Origin: Umezawaea tangerina
GTDB lineage: Bacteria > Actinomycetota > Actinomycetes > Mycobacteriales > Pseudonocardiaceae
DNA length: 64,000 bases
Direction of reading: 5' to 3'
Assembly: GCF_003002815.1 (NCBI RefSeq)
Contig: NZ_PVTF01000014.1
Span: forward strand, 1-64,000
In this document: one piece after another, positions 36,549 through 46,198 of the stretch
Position numbering within the stretch: the stretch's first letter is position 1
How the letters are laid out: every line of letters starts with the position of its first letter
Made by a program: the position numbers and the translations under genes
The notes under the pieces: model-generated
Told to the model about the DNA's origin: nothing
Seen by the model: the letters and a program-made list of their open reading frames with translations, nothing else
Database searches by the model: none

Positions 36549-39500
36549 TGCGCACCTACACCGTCAGCACTATCCGCACCGTCGGCGGTCTGCTACCTCC
36601 TGAAACCCTCGAAGCCATTACCGCCAGCGAACTCGATGGGCTGAAGCCCAGTACCTACGGCCTCGCCGAGTCCGAAACGGTACGCGAAGCAGCCAACCGC
36701 TCCTGGGAGCGACTCCGGGGAGCCTGGCTTGCTTTCCGACGCACTGTTCCACCTGGAGAGGACACCGGTTACCAGGTCGAAACCACCCGATCCCAATGGC
36801 TTCGCGTTCTGTTCGATGAACTCGGTTACGGTCGTCTTCCCGCTGTCCCGGCAGGCGGTCTCGCCGTCGCCGACACCACCTATCCGCTGAGTCACATATG
36901 GCAGTGCACCCCGTTGCATCTGCTAGGAGTTGGTGTCGATCTCGACCGTCTCAATCCCGGAGTATCCGGTGCAGCCCGCCGAGCGCCGCACTCCATGATG
37001 CAAGAACTCCTCAACCGCTCTCCAGACCACCTCTGGGGCATCCTCACCAATGGTCTCGAGCTACGCCTCCTCCGCGACTCGGCTTCACTCGTCCGTCAGG
37101 CATATGTTCAATTCGACCTCGCTGGCATGTTCGACGGCGAGGTATTCGCCGATTTCGCATTGATGTGGCAGCTCTGCCACGCCAGTCGCGTCGAACCTCA
37201 ACCAGACCCTTCAGCCGCGCCCAGCACCTGCTGGCTGGAACGATGGCGCGAAGACTCCACTACCCGCGGAACCCGTGCACTCAAACGTCTCTCCGCTGGA
37301 GTGAAGCAGACACTTAACATTCTTGGTGCCGGATTCCTTGCCGCAACACCCGCGATCCGAGACCAACTTCGCCAAGGCACACTCACCCCAGGGGCCTACC
37401 ACCGGCTAGTGCTTCGCGTGGTCTACCAACTGCTCGTCCTGTTTGTCGCTGAAGACCGCAACCTCCTCCACGATGATAAGGCCACAGCCGAACAGCGTCG
37501 TCGCTACACCGAACACTTCTCCACCGAACGACTCCGACGCAAAGCCCAACGCCGCCACACGACCGAACGCCATACTGACATGTGGACCGCGCTACGCCTG
37601 ATCATCCGCAGCCTCGGCAACGAAGAAGGGCAACCAGCGCTCGGCCTTCCCGGACTCGGTGGCATATACGACCAAGGCACACTCGGGCCCCTCGAAGACG
37701 CAATCCTTACCAACCGCGATCTCCTCGCAGCTGTTCGCGCACTCTCCCTCACCCGCGACGAGACTGGCATGCCTCGAGCGGTGGACTACCGCAACCTCGG
37801 CGCCGAGGAACTCGGCAGCGTCTACGAATCACTACTCGAACTCGTCCCCGACTACGACGACCGGACAGGCCGCTATACACTTGACGTCGCAGCAGGAAAC
37901 GATCGCAAGGAGACCGGTTCCTACTACACCCCTTCGGACCTCGTCGATGTCCTGTTGGACGAGACGCTGAAACCGGTCCTCGACGAAGCGGCGGCCAGCC
38001 GTGACCCCGAGGCAGCACTGCTCGCTATCACTGTCTGCGACCCTGCCTGTGGTTCTGGACACTTCCTCGTCGCCGCAGGGCGACGCATCGCACGACGACT
38101 TGCACAGCATCGCACAAGTGAGCGTGAACCACCTGAGCCAGCGCTTCGTGACGCTATGCGCGATGTCATCAGGCATTGTCTCTACGGTGTCGACCTCAAT
38201 CCCCTCGCAGCTGAGCTGGCAAAGGTAGCGCTGTGGCTCGAAGCTCTCGAACCGGGTCGCCCCTTGTCATTCCTCGATGCGCACATCAAGGTCGGCAACG
38301 CCCTACTCGGAACTACTGGGCCAGAACTCGTCGATGATGGTCTGCCTGAAGCAGCCTTCACATCTCTGACTGGTGATGACTCGGCCATTCTGACGAAGCG
38401 CAAGCGTCGTAACCGTGAAGAATCTATTCACTCTGAACAAGGCGAGTTCGACTTCGGTGCACCTTCACAAGACTTCGGTAGGGCGTTTCAGGATGTGGCC
38501 AGTGCCCCTGAAAACACCCTACTTGACGTACACGCTAAAGCTGCAGCCTGGCAGGCTGCAGAAAAAGAGCCTGCACTTATCCGTGCTCGACTCGTGGCAG
38601 ACGCTTGGTGTGCGGCTTTCCTCTGGCCTCACTTGCCGGATGCCACACCTGGTCTTACTGTTGGTGACATTCGTCGAATCGCCAGCCAGGGACAATCGGG
38701 GATCACGTTCGATCAGGTAGTCCAGGTTGGCTACCTCTGTGAAGAGTACCGGTTCTTCCACTGGCACCTTGAGTTTCCTGAGATCTTTCCCCGCGGATTT
38801 ACCTGCATTGTGGGTAATCCGCCATGGGAACAGGTCGAATTTCAAGACAAAGAGTTCTTTGCGACCGTCGCGCCGGAGATTGCCTCGGCTGAGACGACGG
38901 CCAAGCGTAAGAATCTCATAGTCGCGCTACAGTCGCTGCGTCCAGCCTTGTGGGATCGGTATCAGCGTGCACTTCGATTTGTCGATGCCGAGAAGTGTTT
39001 TTATCAAGCAAGTGGGCGATTCCCAACCACCGCGCGCGGTCGTATAAACACCTATGCGCTGTTTGCTGAAGTTGGTACTTCTATCGTTAGTCAGGCTGGT
39101 CGGGTCGGTCTCATATTGGAAACGGCAATAGCTACCGGTGATTCCACAGCGCTTTTCTTTAGCAAGCTTGTCGAGACTAGCACTGTCGCATGTTTCTTCG
39201 ACTTTGAGAACGAAGCCAAGATATTTCCAAGTGTAACCAATAAGTTTCGATTTGCGATCCTTGTTGCGACAGGTGGAGTGCCGATCGCAGAAGCTTCGTT
39301 TGCTTTCTCGGTTCGTCATGTACGCGACCTTCCTATGCGTCGATTTGCGCTGCAACCCTCCGAGGTGCTACAGGTAAACCCGAATAGCGGAACACTGCCG
39401 GTATTTCGAAGCCGCCGCGATGCTGAGATTACCATCGGAATTCATGGTCGCGTTCCGATTTTTTGGGCGAAGGGTGCGGGTGAGGACAACCCGTGGGACG

Positions 39501-40477
39501 TCGACTTTGATCAAGGCTTGTTTAATATGTCGTCCAAATCGGATCTATTTTCCGACATGGAGACACTTGTTCAGGAAGGCTGGAGGTCTGAGGGCGGAAG
39601 CTTTTTGCGGAGTAACGAACGCATGATGCCGCTGTTTGAGGCTAAAATGATTCACCATTTTGACCACCGCTGTGCTACGTATGAAGGGGCCACGCAAGCT
39701 CAGCTAAACAAGGGGACGCTACCTAAGCTGACAGTTGAACAACATCGAGATCCGTTTATCGTATCTCTGGCTCGCCACTGGGTTCATCAATCACTTGTAT
39801 ACAAAGAGCTGAAAAATAGGTGGGATCGCAGCTGGCTGCTTATTTGGCGTGACGTCGGGCCATCGGCGAATGAGCGATCAATGATTGCAACTGTGATGCC
39901 GATTGCAGCTGTAGGCCACACGGCGCCGCTGATCTACGTTCAGAACGAACCGGTTGCGTGCCTACAGGCCAACTTGGCAGCGCTTGTCCTGGATTACTGT
40001 GCGAGGGTAAAACTGAGTGGAAGTCACCTTACCTTCGGTCTGGTTAGGCAGCTGCCAGTTCTTTCTCCTTCCGTCTATTCGAACAAGTTGCAGTGGAGTA
40101 ATGAACCTGCAACTCTGGGGGACTGGATTACCTCACGCGTTCTCGAGTTGTCGTACACTGCGTGGGACCTCCAGTCATATGCCCAACATTTGGGCGACAA
40201 AGGTGCACCATTTCAATGGGATGAGAGTCGGCGTGCCCAGATGCGCGCCGAGCTAGATGCCGCCTACCTGCATCTCTACGGGCTGAGCCGAGAAGATGCT
40301 GAACATGTAATCGATTCTTTCTTTGTGCTGCGCAAGAATGAACAAAGAAAGTATGAGGAGTTTCGTACCAAGAAACTTGTCCTGACTGCGTACGACGCGA
40401 TGACCGAAGGTGAGTTCGTCAGTCCGCTCGATCCCGCACCAGGACAGGGAGAGCGTCACCCGGACCGGAGGTCGTAG
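36545..40477 (+). CDS. Large Eco57I-type DNA methyltransferase (DrmMI-like)
   Basis: 1310 residues, start overlapping the preceding stop (ATGA). The N-terminal 430 residues are helical. They are followed by GSVYESLLELVPDYDD and KETGSYYTPSDLVDVLL, AdoMet motif I CDPACGSGHFLVAAGRRIAR (about 498), CLYGVDLNPLAAELAKVALW and the catalytic motif IV NPPWEQV (about 758), as in N6-adenine type IIG/Eco57I enzymes. The C-terminal 450 residues should hold target recognition. No PD-(D/E)xK nuclease motif was seen at the N-terminus, so it is probably modification-only. From about 38400 the G+C and codon usage drop sharply until the stop, unlike the rest of the operon. Confidence 0.88.
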   Translation: MMRTYTVSTIRTVGGLLPPETLEAITASELDGLKPSTYGLAESETVREAANRSWERLRGAWLAFRRTVPPGEDTGYQVETTRSQWLRVLFDELGYGRLPAVPAGGLAVADTTYPLSHIWQCTPLHLLGVGVDLDRLNPGVSGAARRAPHSMMQELLNRSPDHLWGILTNGLELRLLRDSASLVRQAYVQFDLAGMFDGEVFADFALMWQLCHASRVEPQPDPSAAPSTCWLERWREDSTTRGTRALKRLSAGVKQTLNILGAGFLAATPAIRDQLRQGTLTPGAYHRLVLRVVYQLLVLFVAEDRNLLHDDKATAEQRRRYTEHFSTERLRRKAQRRHTTERHTDMWTALRLIIRSLGNEEGQPALGLPGLGGIYDQGTLGPLEDAILTNRDLLAAVRALSLTRDETGMPRAVDYRNLGAEELGSVYESLLELVPDYDDRTGRYTLDVAAGNDRKETGSYYTPSDLVDVLLDETLKPVLDEAAASRDPEAALLAITVCDPACGSGHFLVAAGRRIARRLAQHRTSEREPPEPALRDAMRDVIRHCLYGVDLNPLAAELAKVALWLEALEPGRPLSFLDAHIKVGNALLGTTGPELVDDGLPEAAFTSLTGDDSAILTKRKRRNREESIHSEQGEFDFGAPSQDFGRAFQDVASAPENTLLDVHAKAAAWQAAEKEPALIRARLVADAWCAAFLWPHLPDATPGLTVGDIRRIASQGQSGITFDQVVQVGYLCEEYRFFHWHLEFPEIFPRGFTCIVGNPPWEQVEFQDKEFFATVAPEIASAETTAKRKNLIVALQSLRPALWDRYQRALRFVDAEKCFYQASGRFPTTARGRINTYALFAEVGTSIVSQAGRVGLILETAIATGDSTALFFSKLVETSTVACFFDFENEAKIFPSVTNKFRFAILVATGGVPIAEASFAFSVRHVRDLPMRRFALQPSEVLQVNPNSGTLPVFRSRRDAEITIGIHGRVPIFWAKGAGEDNPWDVDFDQGLFNMSSKSDLFSDMETLVQEGWRSEGGSFLRSNERMMPLFEAKMIHHFDHRCATYEGATQAQLNKGTLPKLTVEQHRDPFIVSLARHWVHQSLVYKELKNRWDRSWLLIWRDVGPSANERSMIATVMPIAAVGHTAPLIYVQNEPVACLQANLAALVLDYCARVKLSGSHLTFGLVRQLPVLSPSVYSNKLQWSNEPATLGDWITSRVLELSYTAWDLQSYAQHLGDKGAPFQWDESRRAQMRAELDAAYLHLYGLSREDAEHVIDSFFVLRKNEQRKYEEFRTKKLVLTAYDAMTEGEFVSPLDPAPGQGERHPDRRS

Positions 40478-40479
40478 AA

Positions 40480-42720
40480 GTGCCCTTCCAGAACAGTCGC
40501 CTCTACGCCGCTGCTCAGCGTGTCGTTGACGCGGGCCTGTCCCACGATGACTCCGTATTTACTCCTGGTCGTCAAGTATGGACCAATGAGTCGGCCAGCG
40601 ACCTCCTCCAGCGGTTCGTGAACGCACCCGAACTTGGATCTGCCAGCTTCACTGAGAAGCTGGAACGCCAGCTCGCCGGTGCTCCACAAGAGACAGTCCA
40701 ACTGGCAGCTGAACTGGTGTACTTGCATCTGCTTGCACCGAACGATTTCGGCGGCGCGGCTAAACGCGAGCTCTTGCTGACAGTCTTGGCCTTGGCACCC
40801 CAGCCGACCGCGGTGCCGACGGAACTCGACGTGGCACTTGACAGCGGGTTCGGCCGTGCGGGCACCGCATACCGGACCTACCGCGATCGCCAAATCGCCT
40901 GGCTGGTCCGATTCGTTGTGGCATGGAAGGCACTCGCACCAGAGGCTCGACGGGCTGCCCTCGCTGACCCCTGGGCATTCCGCGGCATCGCCGACTCGAT
41001 CCCGATCAACAGCGCATACAGCCAACGCAACGTGCTGCTGCACCTGGCGTTTCCTGACACCTTCGAACGCATCGTGTCACGTCGCCACAAGCAACTGATC
41101 ATCGAAGGTCTCGCCAAGGATCTGCCGGATCCGACCGGAGACGAGGACCGTGATCTTGCCGTGTTGCGGACCGCGCTTGAACGCCGGAGGGGCGACCACA
41201 TCGACTTCTACGACAGGGACATTGAGAGGCGCTGGCGGCCACGCACTAGTTCCGGAGACGGGGAAACTGAGCTGCGTGGCTGGCTCGTGCGCGGAGCCAA
41301 CGTGCATGGTCGCAATCTCGTCTCCGAGTGGTTGACCGAAGGGTACTGCTCGCTCGCCTATCCCGACCTGGGCGAACTACCAGCGGGGCGCACCCGATCC
41401 CAGATCGACGCAAAGCTCGCTGAGCGGCTCCCCGAGCTCACGAGCAAACAGCGGTCCATCCACGTTGGTGTGCTCAACCGGTTCCTCAACGAGATGCAGC
41501 CGGGCGACATCGTCGCCACGGTCGACGGCGCCAAGGTCTATGTCGGCACGATCACCAGCGCGCCGATGTGGACTGAGACACCTGAACATCTGAGCAACCG
41601 CCGCCGCACGGTCCAATGGGCCAACGCGAACACACCGTTCGCCCGAGATCAGCTCCCTGGCTCAACCAGGGATCGTCTGTCCGGCCAGATGACCGTCAGC
41701 AGCCTCGGCTCCGAGGTCGCCGAGTTCGCCTCATTGACCGGCATCGATCCTGACCTCGACCCGGCCGAAGTGACCCCCGAACCACCGGTCAACGAACCAG
41801 TCGTGCTACCGGAACCCACCGCTGAACTTGCAGATGAGCTGCTCATCGACCTCGACTGGCTGTCCGAGACAGTTGACCTCCTACGGGAAAAGAAGCAGAT
41901 CATCCTCTACGGACCACCAGGAACAGGAAAGACCTACATCGCCCAAGAGCTGGCGCAGTTCCTCACCGAACAGACCGGCGGCGAACATCGCCTCGTCCAG
42001 TTCCACCCGTCCTACGCCTACGAGGACTTCTTCGAAGGCTTCCGGCCGCAACGCGGCGCGACACCCGGCACCGTCTCCTTCGAGTTGGAAGACGGCCCGC
42101 TGAAGCTGCTCGTCAACGAAGCCAACAAAGACGTCACCCGCGCCTACGTGTTGATCATCGACGAGATCAACCGCGCCAACCTTGCCAAGGTCTTCGGCGA
42201 GCTCTACTTCCTGCTCGAGTACCGCAGCCGCTCAGTGCAGCTGCAGTACTCACCAACCGAGGACTTCAGGCTCCCACCCAACCTCTATCTCATCGGCACC
42301 ATGAACACCGCGGATCGATCGATCGCACTCGTCGACTCGGCCATGCGTCGGCGGTTCTCCTGGCAGGGGCTCTTCCCCGGAGAGACACCCGTCGCCGACA
42401 TGCTGCGTCGATGGCTGCACGCGTACGGCCTGCCAGCCGACCGCGCCGACCTGCTCGATGCCCTCAACGAACGCATCGCCGACCGCGACGCCGCGATCGG
42501 CCCCTCATACTTAATGAATCCACGGGTTGGCACCGAGGCAGGGCTCGCCCGCATCTGGAAACACCACATCATGCCGCTCCTGGAAGAACGGCACATCGGC
42601 GAGAATGTCGATCTCCATGCCCTCTACGGCCTTGACACCCTCCGCAACGGCACCACCCTGCGCGCCCGCACGCGCGAGAAATCCGTACCAGAGGAGGAGA
42701 TCGGCGAGCCGCCAGCGTGA
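40480..42720 (+). CDS. mcrB: McrB-like GTPase
   Basis: 746 residues, GTG start 2 nt after the methyltransferase stop, with GGAGG upstream. The C-terminal AAA+ module has Walker A ILYGPPGTGKTYIAQELA (about 476), VQFHPSYAYEDFFEGFRP, Walker B LIIDEINRANLAKVFGEL (about 558) and the McrB-specific MNTADRS (608), followed by the arginine-rich AMRRRFSW. The N-terminal 430 residues replace the usual McrB DNA-reading domain. They include a segment (GDIVATVDGAKVYVGTITSA) resembling EVE/PUA-like base-reading folds, which often recognise modified bases. With McrC it should form a GTP-driven DNA translocase-nuclease. Confidence 0.9.
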   Translation: MPFQNSRLYAAAQRVVDAGLSHDDSVFTPGRQVWTNESASDLLQRFVNAPELGSASFTEKLERQLAGAPQETVQLAAELVYLHLLAPNDFGGAAKRELLLTVLALAPQPTAVPTELDVALDSGFGRAGTAYRTYRDRQIAWLVRFVVAWKALAPEARRAALADPWAFRGIADSIPINSAYSQRNVLLHLAFPDTFERIVSRRHKQLIIEGLAKDLPDPTGDEDRDLAVLRTALERRRGDHIDFYDRDIERRWRPRTSSGDGETELRGWLVRGANVHGRNLVSEWLTEGYCSLAYPDLGELPAGRTRSQIDAKLAERLPELTSKQRSIHVGVLNRFLNEMQPGDIVATVDGAKVYVGTITSAPMWTETPEHLSNRRRTVQWANANTPFARDQLPGSTRDRLSGQMTVSSLGSEVAEFASLTGIDPDLDPAEVTPEPPVNEPVVLPEPTAELADELLIDLDWLSETVDLLREKKQIILYGPPGTGKTYIAQELAQFLTEQTGGEHRLVQFHPSYAYEDFFEGFRPQRGATPGTVSFELEDGPLKLLVNEANKDVTRAYVLIIDEINRANLAKVFGELYFLLEYRSRSVQLQYSPTEDFRLPPNLYLIGTMNTADRSIALVDSAMRRRFSWQGLFPGETPVADMLRRWLHAYGLPADRADLLDALNERIADRDAAIGPSYLMNPRVGTEAGLARIWKHHIMPLLEERHIGENVDLHALYGLDTLRNGTTLRARTREKSVPEEEIGEPPA

Positions 42721-43889
42721 GGCGCCTGACCCTACCCGAACACAAAGCCCGAGCGTTCAGTCCGATCGCCCGGTCCACAGCCGACGCCCTCACCGCCACC
42801 GGAGTGGTCAAAGTCAGCGCAGACCTCGACGGCCGCACCGTGCTCAAGGCGTCCTCATTCGTCGGCGTACTCCGATGTGACGAGATTGAACTTCGGATCA
42901 CCCCGAAGATCGGCATCCACCGGCTCCTGTGGCTTCTCGGCCACGCCCGCGACCCCAACGGCTGGCGCGACGACGACATTGTGGATCTCTCCATCATCGA
43001 CGACTTGGTCGCCGCAGTTGCCGTGTCCTTCCACGCCGCGGTCCGCCAAGCTCTCACTCACGGAGTCCTCCAGGGCTATCGCACTGTTGAGGAAGCGCTC
43101 CCGCTCCTGCGTGGTCGCCTTCGTGAATCCGACCAACTTCGCCGTCGCCTTGGTCTGGTCGTACCCCTCGAAGTCCGCTACGACGACTACACCGTCGACA
43201 TACCCGAGAATCGGATTCTGCTCGCGGCAGCCCGCCGCCTGCTCCGTATCCCAGGCCTTCCATCCGCGACCCACGCTGGACTTCGTCAACTGCTGACAAC
43301 GCTCGCCGACGTCACGCCCCTCGTTGCAGGAGAGAAGCCGCCCGACACCGTGCCGAGCAGGCTGACGCGGCACTACCAACCTGCGCTTCGGCTGGCCCGC
43401 ATCGTTCTCGCAGGACGCAGCATCGACCAGCCGCCCGGATCCACCGCGGCCAGCGGATTCCTGTTCGATCTCAACAAGGCGTTCGAGGACTGGCTCACGG
43501 TGACACTCCGCCGCGCACTCGAACCCCACGGAGGGCGGCTGCGCGATCAGTATCCCAGCCACCTCGACATCCGGCGGCAACTACGCATCCGGCCCGATCT
43601 CGTCTGGGAAAGGCAATCTCGTCCCACCGCGGTCCTCGACGCCAAGTACAAGCGCGTGCAGGACAACGATCGACCTCATGCCGATCTGTACCAGATGCTC
43701 GCGTACTGCACCGCTCTCGGCGTCCCCGAAGGGCACCTCATCTACGCTTCCGGTGATATACCCGGTTCCCATACGGTGCGCGAGGCCGGCACGCGACTCC
43801 GGACCTGGGTACTTGACTTAACTCGGCCGACGGACCACATCCTGGCGCAAGTCAGCAGCATCGCGCATGCAGTCGTCCTGACCGCCTAG
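42717..43889 (+). CDS. mcrC: McrC-like nuclease subunit
   Basis: 390 residues with a GTG start overlapping the McrB stop (GTGA). It has a beta-rich N-terminal domain, the family-typical LPLLRGRLRESDQLRRRLGL and YDDYTVDIPENRILLAAARR, and a C-terminal PD-(D/E)xK nuclease: IRPDLVWE followed by AVLDAKYKR (D about 308, K about 310), then DLYQMLAYC. McrC binds the McrB ring, stimulates its GTPase and cuts the DNA. All nuclease residues are present. It is the last gene of the operon. Confidence 0.9.
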   Translation: MRRLTLPEHKARAFSPIARSTADALTATGVVKVSADLDGRTVLKASSFVGVLRCDEIELRITPKIGIHRLLWLLGHARDPNGWRDDDIVDLSIIDDLVAAVAVSFHAAVRQALTHGVLQGYRTVEEALPLLRGRLRESDQLRRRLGLVVPLEVRYDDYTVDIPENRILLAAARRLLRIPGLPSATHAGLRQLLTTLADVTPLVAGEKPPDTVPSRLTRHYQPALRLARIVLAGRSIDQPPGSTAASGFLFDLNKAFEDWLTVTLRRALEPHGGRLRDQYPSHLDIRRQLRIRPDLVWERQSRPTAVLDAKYKRVQDNDRPHADLYQMLAYCTALGVPEGHLIYASGDIPGSHTVREAGTRLRTWVLDLTRPTDHILAQVSSIAHAVVLTA

Positions 43890-44009
43890 GCGATGCGAGT
43901 CGATGACCGACCTCGAGCTGACAACACGGCTCCCTAAATCCAAACGTGCGAGCCCGGCATGGTGCACAATGATTGGTTCGCCTTCGTCCGAAATGAACGG
44001 TTGTCACCG

Positions 44010-44861
44010 ATGATGCTTCAGATCAATACCGCACCCAACGACGCACTGGCGTTCGAGCCAGCTCGGCGCGTCCTTCGGCTATGGCCAGCAGTCGGCGGGG
44101 CGCAGATAAATCTGAGCATCACAGCCAGACGTACGTCTGAGCGCAAAGATGCTCCGCCTTACCAGGTATCCGTGGCGATGCTCATCGGCAAAGCCGCCAG
44201 CCAAGAGCGACGACTCCTCACGCACCTGGTGGCGAAAAACTTGGTCAATCCCACCCTGGTTGCCACAGAAGTCACCTTGACAGGCTTTGTCAGCGACGAG
44301 CAACTCCGTGCGGCCGAGGCATTGCGTGAAGGAGCCGAGCACATCTGGGTCACCCTCCAGGTCAGCGTGACCTGCGTGGACGGCGACCCGGCGCAATTGG
44401 TCGGGGGAACGGGAGAGTTCGGTTTCGATCTGCTCAGTGGCGAATGGGCGCAAGAACTTGAGCGCGTCGACGCTGGCTCGTACCTTGAGATCCTCGTGCC
44501 ACTAACCAAAGATAAAGATCACGCGACCGCTGTTCGACGCCTGCGAAAGGCGCGCGAGCTCGTCCGAGACAATCACCTGGAGGAGGCACTCGGCGAAACC
44601 CGCAAGGTCATCGAGGCAATTCGTGCCGCCGACGGTACCCTCGACATCGCGAGGCAGGCTCGCCCGAAACCGCCACGTGACCGTGACCAGCGCGAGCGCT
44701 GGGCCTTCCTTGCCGAAGACCTCTTCTCTCTTCTCAGCGGAGCAGCACACGACGATCCGGGCACCACCGAGCACTTTGTATGGAGCCGTAAGGATGTCCT
44801 TGCCCTGGTTGCGGCCACCGCCGGGTTGCTTAACAGGCTCTCCGAACGCGGCGGACAATAG
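44010..44861 (+). CDS. Defence-companion protein, paralogue of the 53.4-kb gene
   Basis: 283 residues from ATG 44010 (MMLQINTAPNDALAF); ATG 43959 is an alternative and neither has a good ribosome site. The N-terminal half looks beta-rich. The C-terminal 120 residues are helical: RKARELVRDNHLEEALGETR, then KVIEAIRAADG, ERWAFLAEDLFSLLSGAAHD and SRKDVLALVAATAGLLNRLS. The same pattern (N-x4-AL-x3-RK-x2-EAI ... ERWA ... SGAxH ... SR-x2-V-x2-L) recurs in the protein at 53364-54179. The helical half has the look of HEPN-like domains but lacks a plain RxxxxH, so that is tentative. It lies 120 nt after McrC, probably with its own promoter. Confidence 0.6.
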   Translation: MMLQINTAPNDALAFEPARRVLRLWPAVGGAQINLSITARRTSERKDAPPYQVSVAMLIGKAASQERRLLTHLVAKNLVNPTLVATEVTLTGFVSDEQLRAAEALREGAEHIWVTLQVSVTCVDGDPAQLVGGTGEFGFDLLSGEWAQELERVDAGSYLEILVPLTKDKDHATAVRRLRKARELVRDNHLEEALGETRKVIEAIRAADGTLDIARQARPKPPRDRDQRERWAFLAEDLFSLLSGAAHDDPGTTEHFVWSRKDVLALVAATAGLLNRLSERGGQ

Positions 44862-44959
44862 ACAACCACCGCCGTCGCCATCGACAACCTGGGGAGGACA
44901 GGGTCGGCCGTGTCCCACCATGAGTTCTCTCTGGCGAGCCGCAGTACGAGCGTCTTGAT

Positions 44960-45263
44960 CGCTGCTCATGTCGGTGGACGCCCGGTGCGTCGATGGGCGG
45001 AGTAGTCCCACTTGCGGGCGATGAACCTGCGGTTCAGGCGAGCAAGGTGCCAGGCTTGACCGGGAAGATCTTCGGCTAATGGCGACGATCCACCAACTCG
45101 GACAGGGCAGCAACCAGAACAGCTCAGCGGGTTCATAGCGAATCAGCCCCATCAACTGCCGTCGCAGTATTGCGTTCTCGTGCCGCAGCACGAGCAGCTC
45201 GGCAAGCTTGACCGTCTCGCTGTGCAATACCACTGACGGGATAGACAGCAGCTTCCTGGTCAC
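44960..45263 (-). pseudogene. Decayed integrase-core transposase fragment
   Basis: The minus strand reads LAELLVLRHENAILRRQLMG and LIRYEPAELFWL. After frameshifts it continues PKIFPVKPGTLLA and a phrase equivalent to HRRFIARKWDYSAHRRTG. This is the conserved N-terminus of a large family of actinobacterial integrase-core (DDE) transposases. Only about 100 residues' worth is left and it abuts the left end of the IS3 element. Confidence 0.6.
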
Positions 45264-45307
45264 CTCTGGGATTGACCCGTTTTAATGGACAGGGTCGATA
45301 AGTGTGG

Positions 45308-46198
45308 TCAGGCTACCCGGTCCACCAGGTGGTGTCGGGTGGCTTCATAGGCGGCGGGGCTGAGGTAACTGAGGCTGGAGTGCAGGCGGCGGGTGTTATA
45401 CCAGCCCTCGATGTATTCGAAGATCGCTTTGTGTGCCCTGGTCCTGGTGGGCCAGGGCTGCCGGTCGAGCAGTTCGGTCTTGATGGTGGCGAAGAACGAC
45501 TCGGCGACGGCGTTGTCCCAGCATTGGCCCTTACGGCCGACCGACAACCGCACGCCCAGGTCGTCGGCGAGGGTGGCGAGCTGGGCGGATGTGTATTGAC
45601 AGCCCCTGTCGGCGTGGAAGATCACTCCGGGTTCGGGACGCCGTTGGCGCACGGCGTTGTCGAGAGCCTGGGCGACGAGGTCGGTCCGCAGGTGATCAGC
45701 GGTGGCCCAGCCGATCACGCGTCGTGAGGCGATGTCGATCACCGTGGCCAGGTAGAGCCATCCCTCCCAGGTGTGGATGTAGGTGATGTCCCCACACCAC
45801 CGTCTGTCGATATCCGTTGCGGCGCAGACGAAATCGCGTCGGATCAGATCCGTCGGGACGGTCGCGGCGGGATCGGGGACGGTGGTGGTGCGCCACCGCT
45901 TCGGTGCGCGTCCCGCACGTCCCTGCTGCCGTAGGAGCCGCGCGACGCGTTTGCGGGAATGCCGATGCCCCTGCGCTCGCAGCACGGCGTGCACCCTGGG
46001 TGCGCCATAGGTGCCCTTGGATTCGTCGTGAATTGCGACGATCCGCGCGGCCAGGTCTGCATCCTGTCGTGCGTGGTCGGTGGGCGTGGCGGTGCGGTGT
46101 GCATAGTAGGCGGACCGGGAGACCTTCAGCAGCGTGCACGCCCGATGGACGTTGCCGCCGCCCGCTTGCTCCGCCTCGATGAACGGGTAGACGTTCAC
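45308..46198 (-). CDS. IS3 transposase OrfB
   Basis: 296 residues from the GTG at 46198, which overlaps the OrfA stop (GTGA). It has an HTH_21-type segment (KGTYGAPRVHAVLRAQGHRH), then the rve catalytic core with DDE residues in WCGDITYI, HADRGCQYTS and NAVAESFFATIKTE. The C-terminus is the usual YNTRRLHSSLSYLSPAAYE. Full length, so likely active. Confidence 0.92.
   Translation of the reverse strand: MNVYPFIEAEQAGGGNVHRACTLLKVSRSAYYAHRTATPTDHARQDADLAARIVAIHDESKGTYGAPRVHAVLRAQGHRHSRKRVARLLRQQGRAGRAPKRWRTTTVPDPAATVPTDLIRRDFVCAATDIDRRWCGDITYIHTWEGWLYLATVIDIASRRVIGWATADHLRTDLVAQALDNAVRQRRPEPGVIFHADRGCQYTSAQLATLADDLGVRLSVGRKGQCWDNAVAESFFATIKTELLDRQPWPTRTRAHKAIFEYIEGWYNTRRLHSSLSYLSPAAYEATRHHLVDRVA

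Noticed and set aside
28660-43889. Calling the operon a canonical DISARM locus
   Set aside because: No separate DUF1998 protein and no phospholipase-D-type DrmC nuclease were found; the McrBC pair is not part of standard DISARM.
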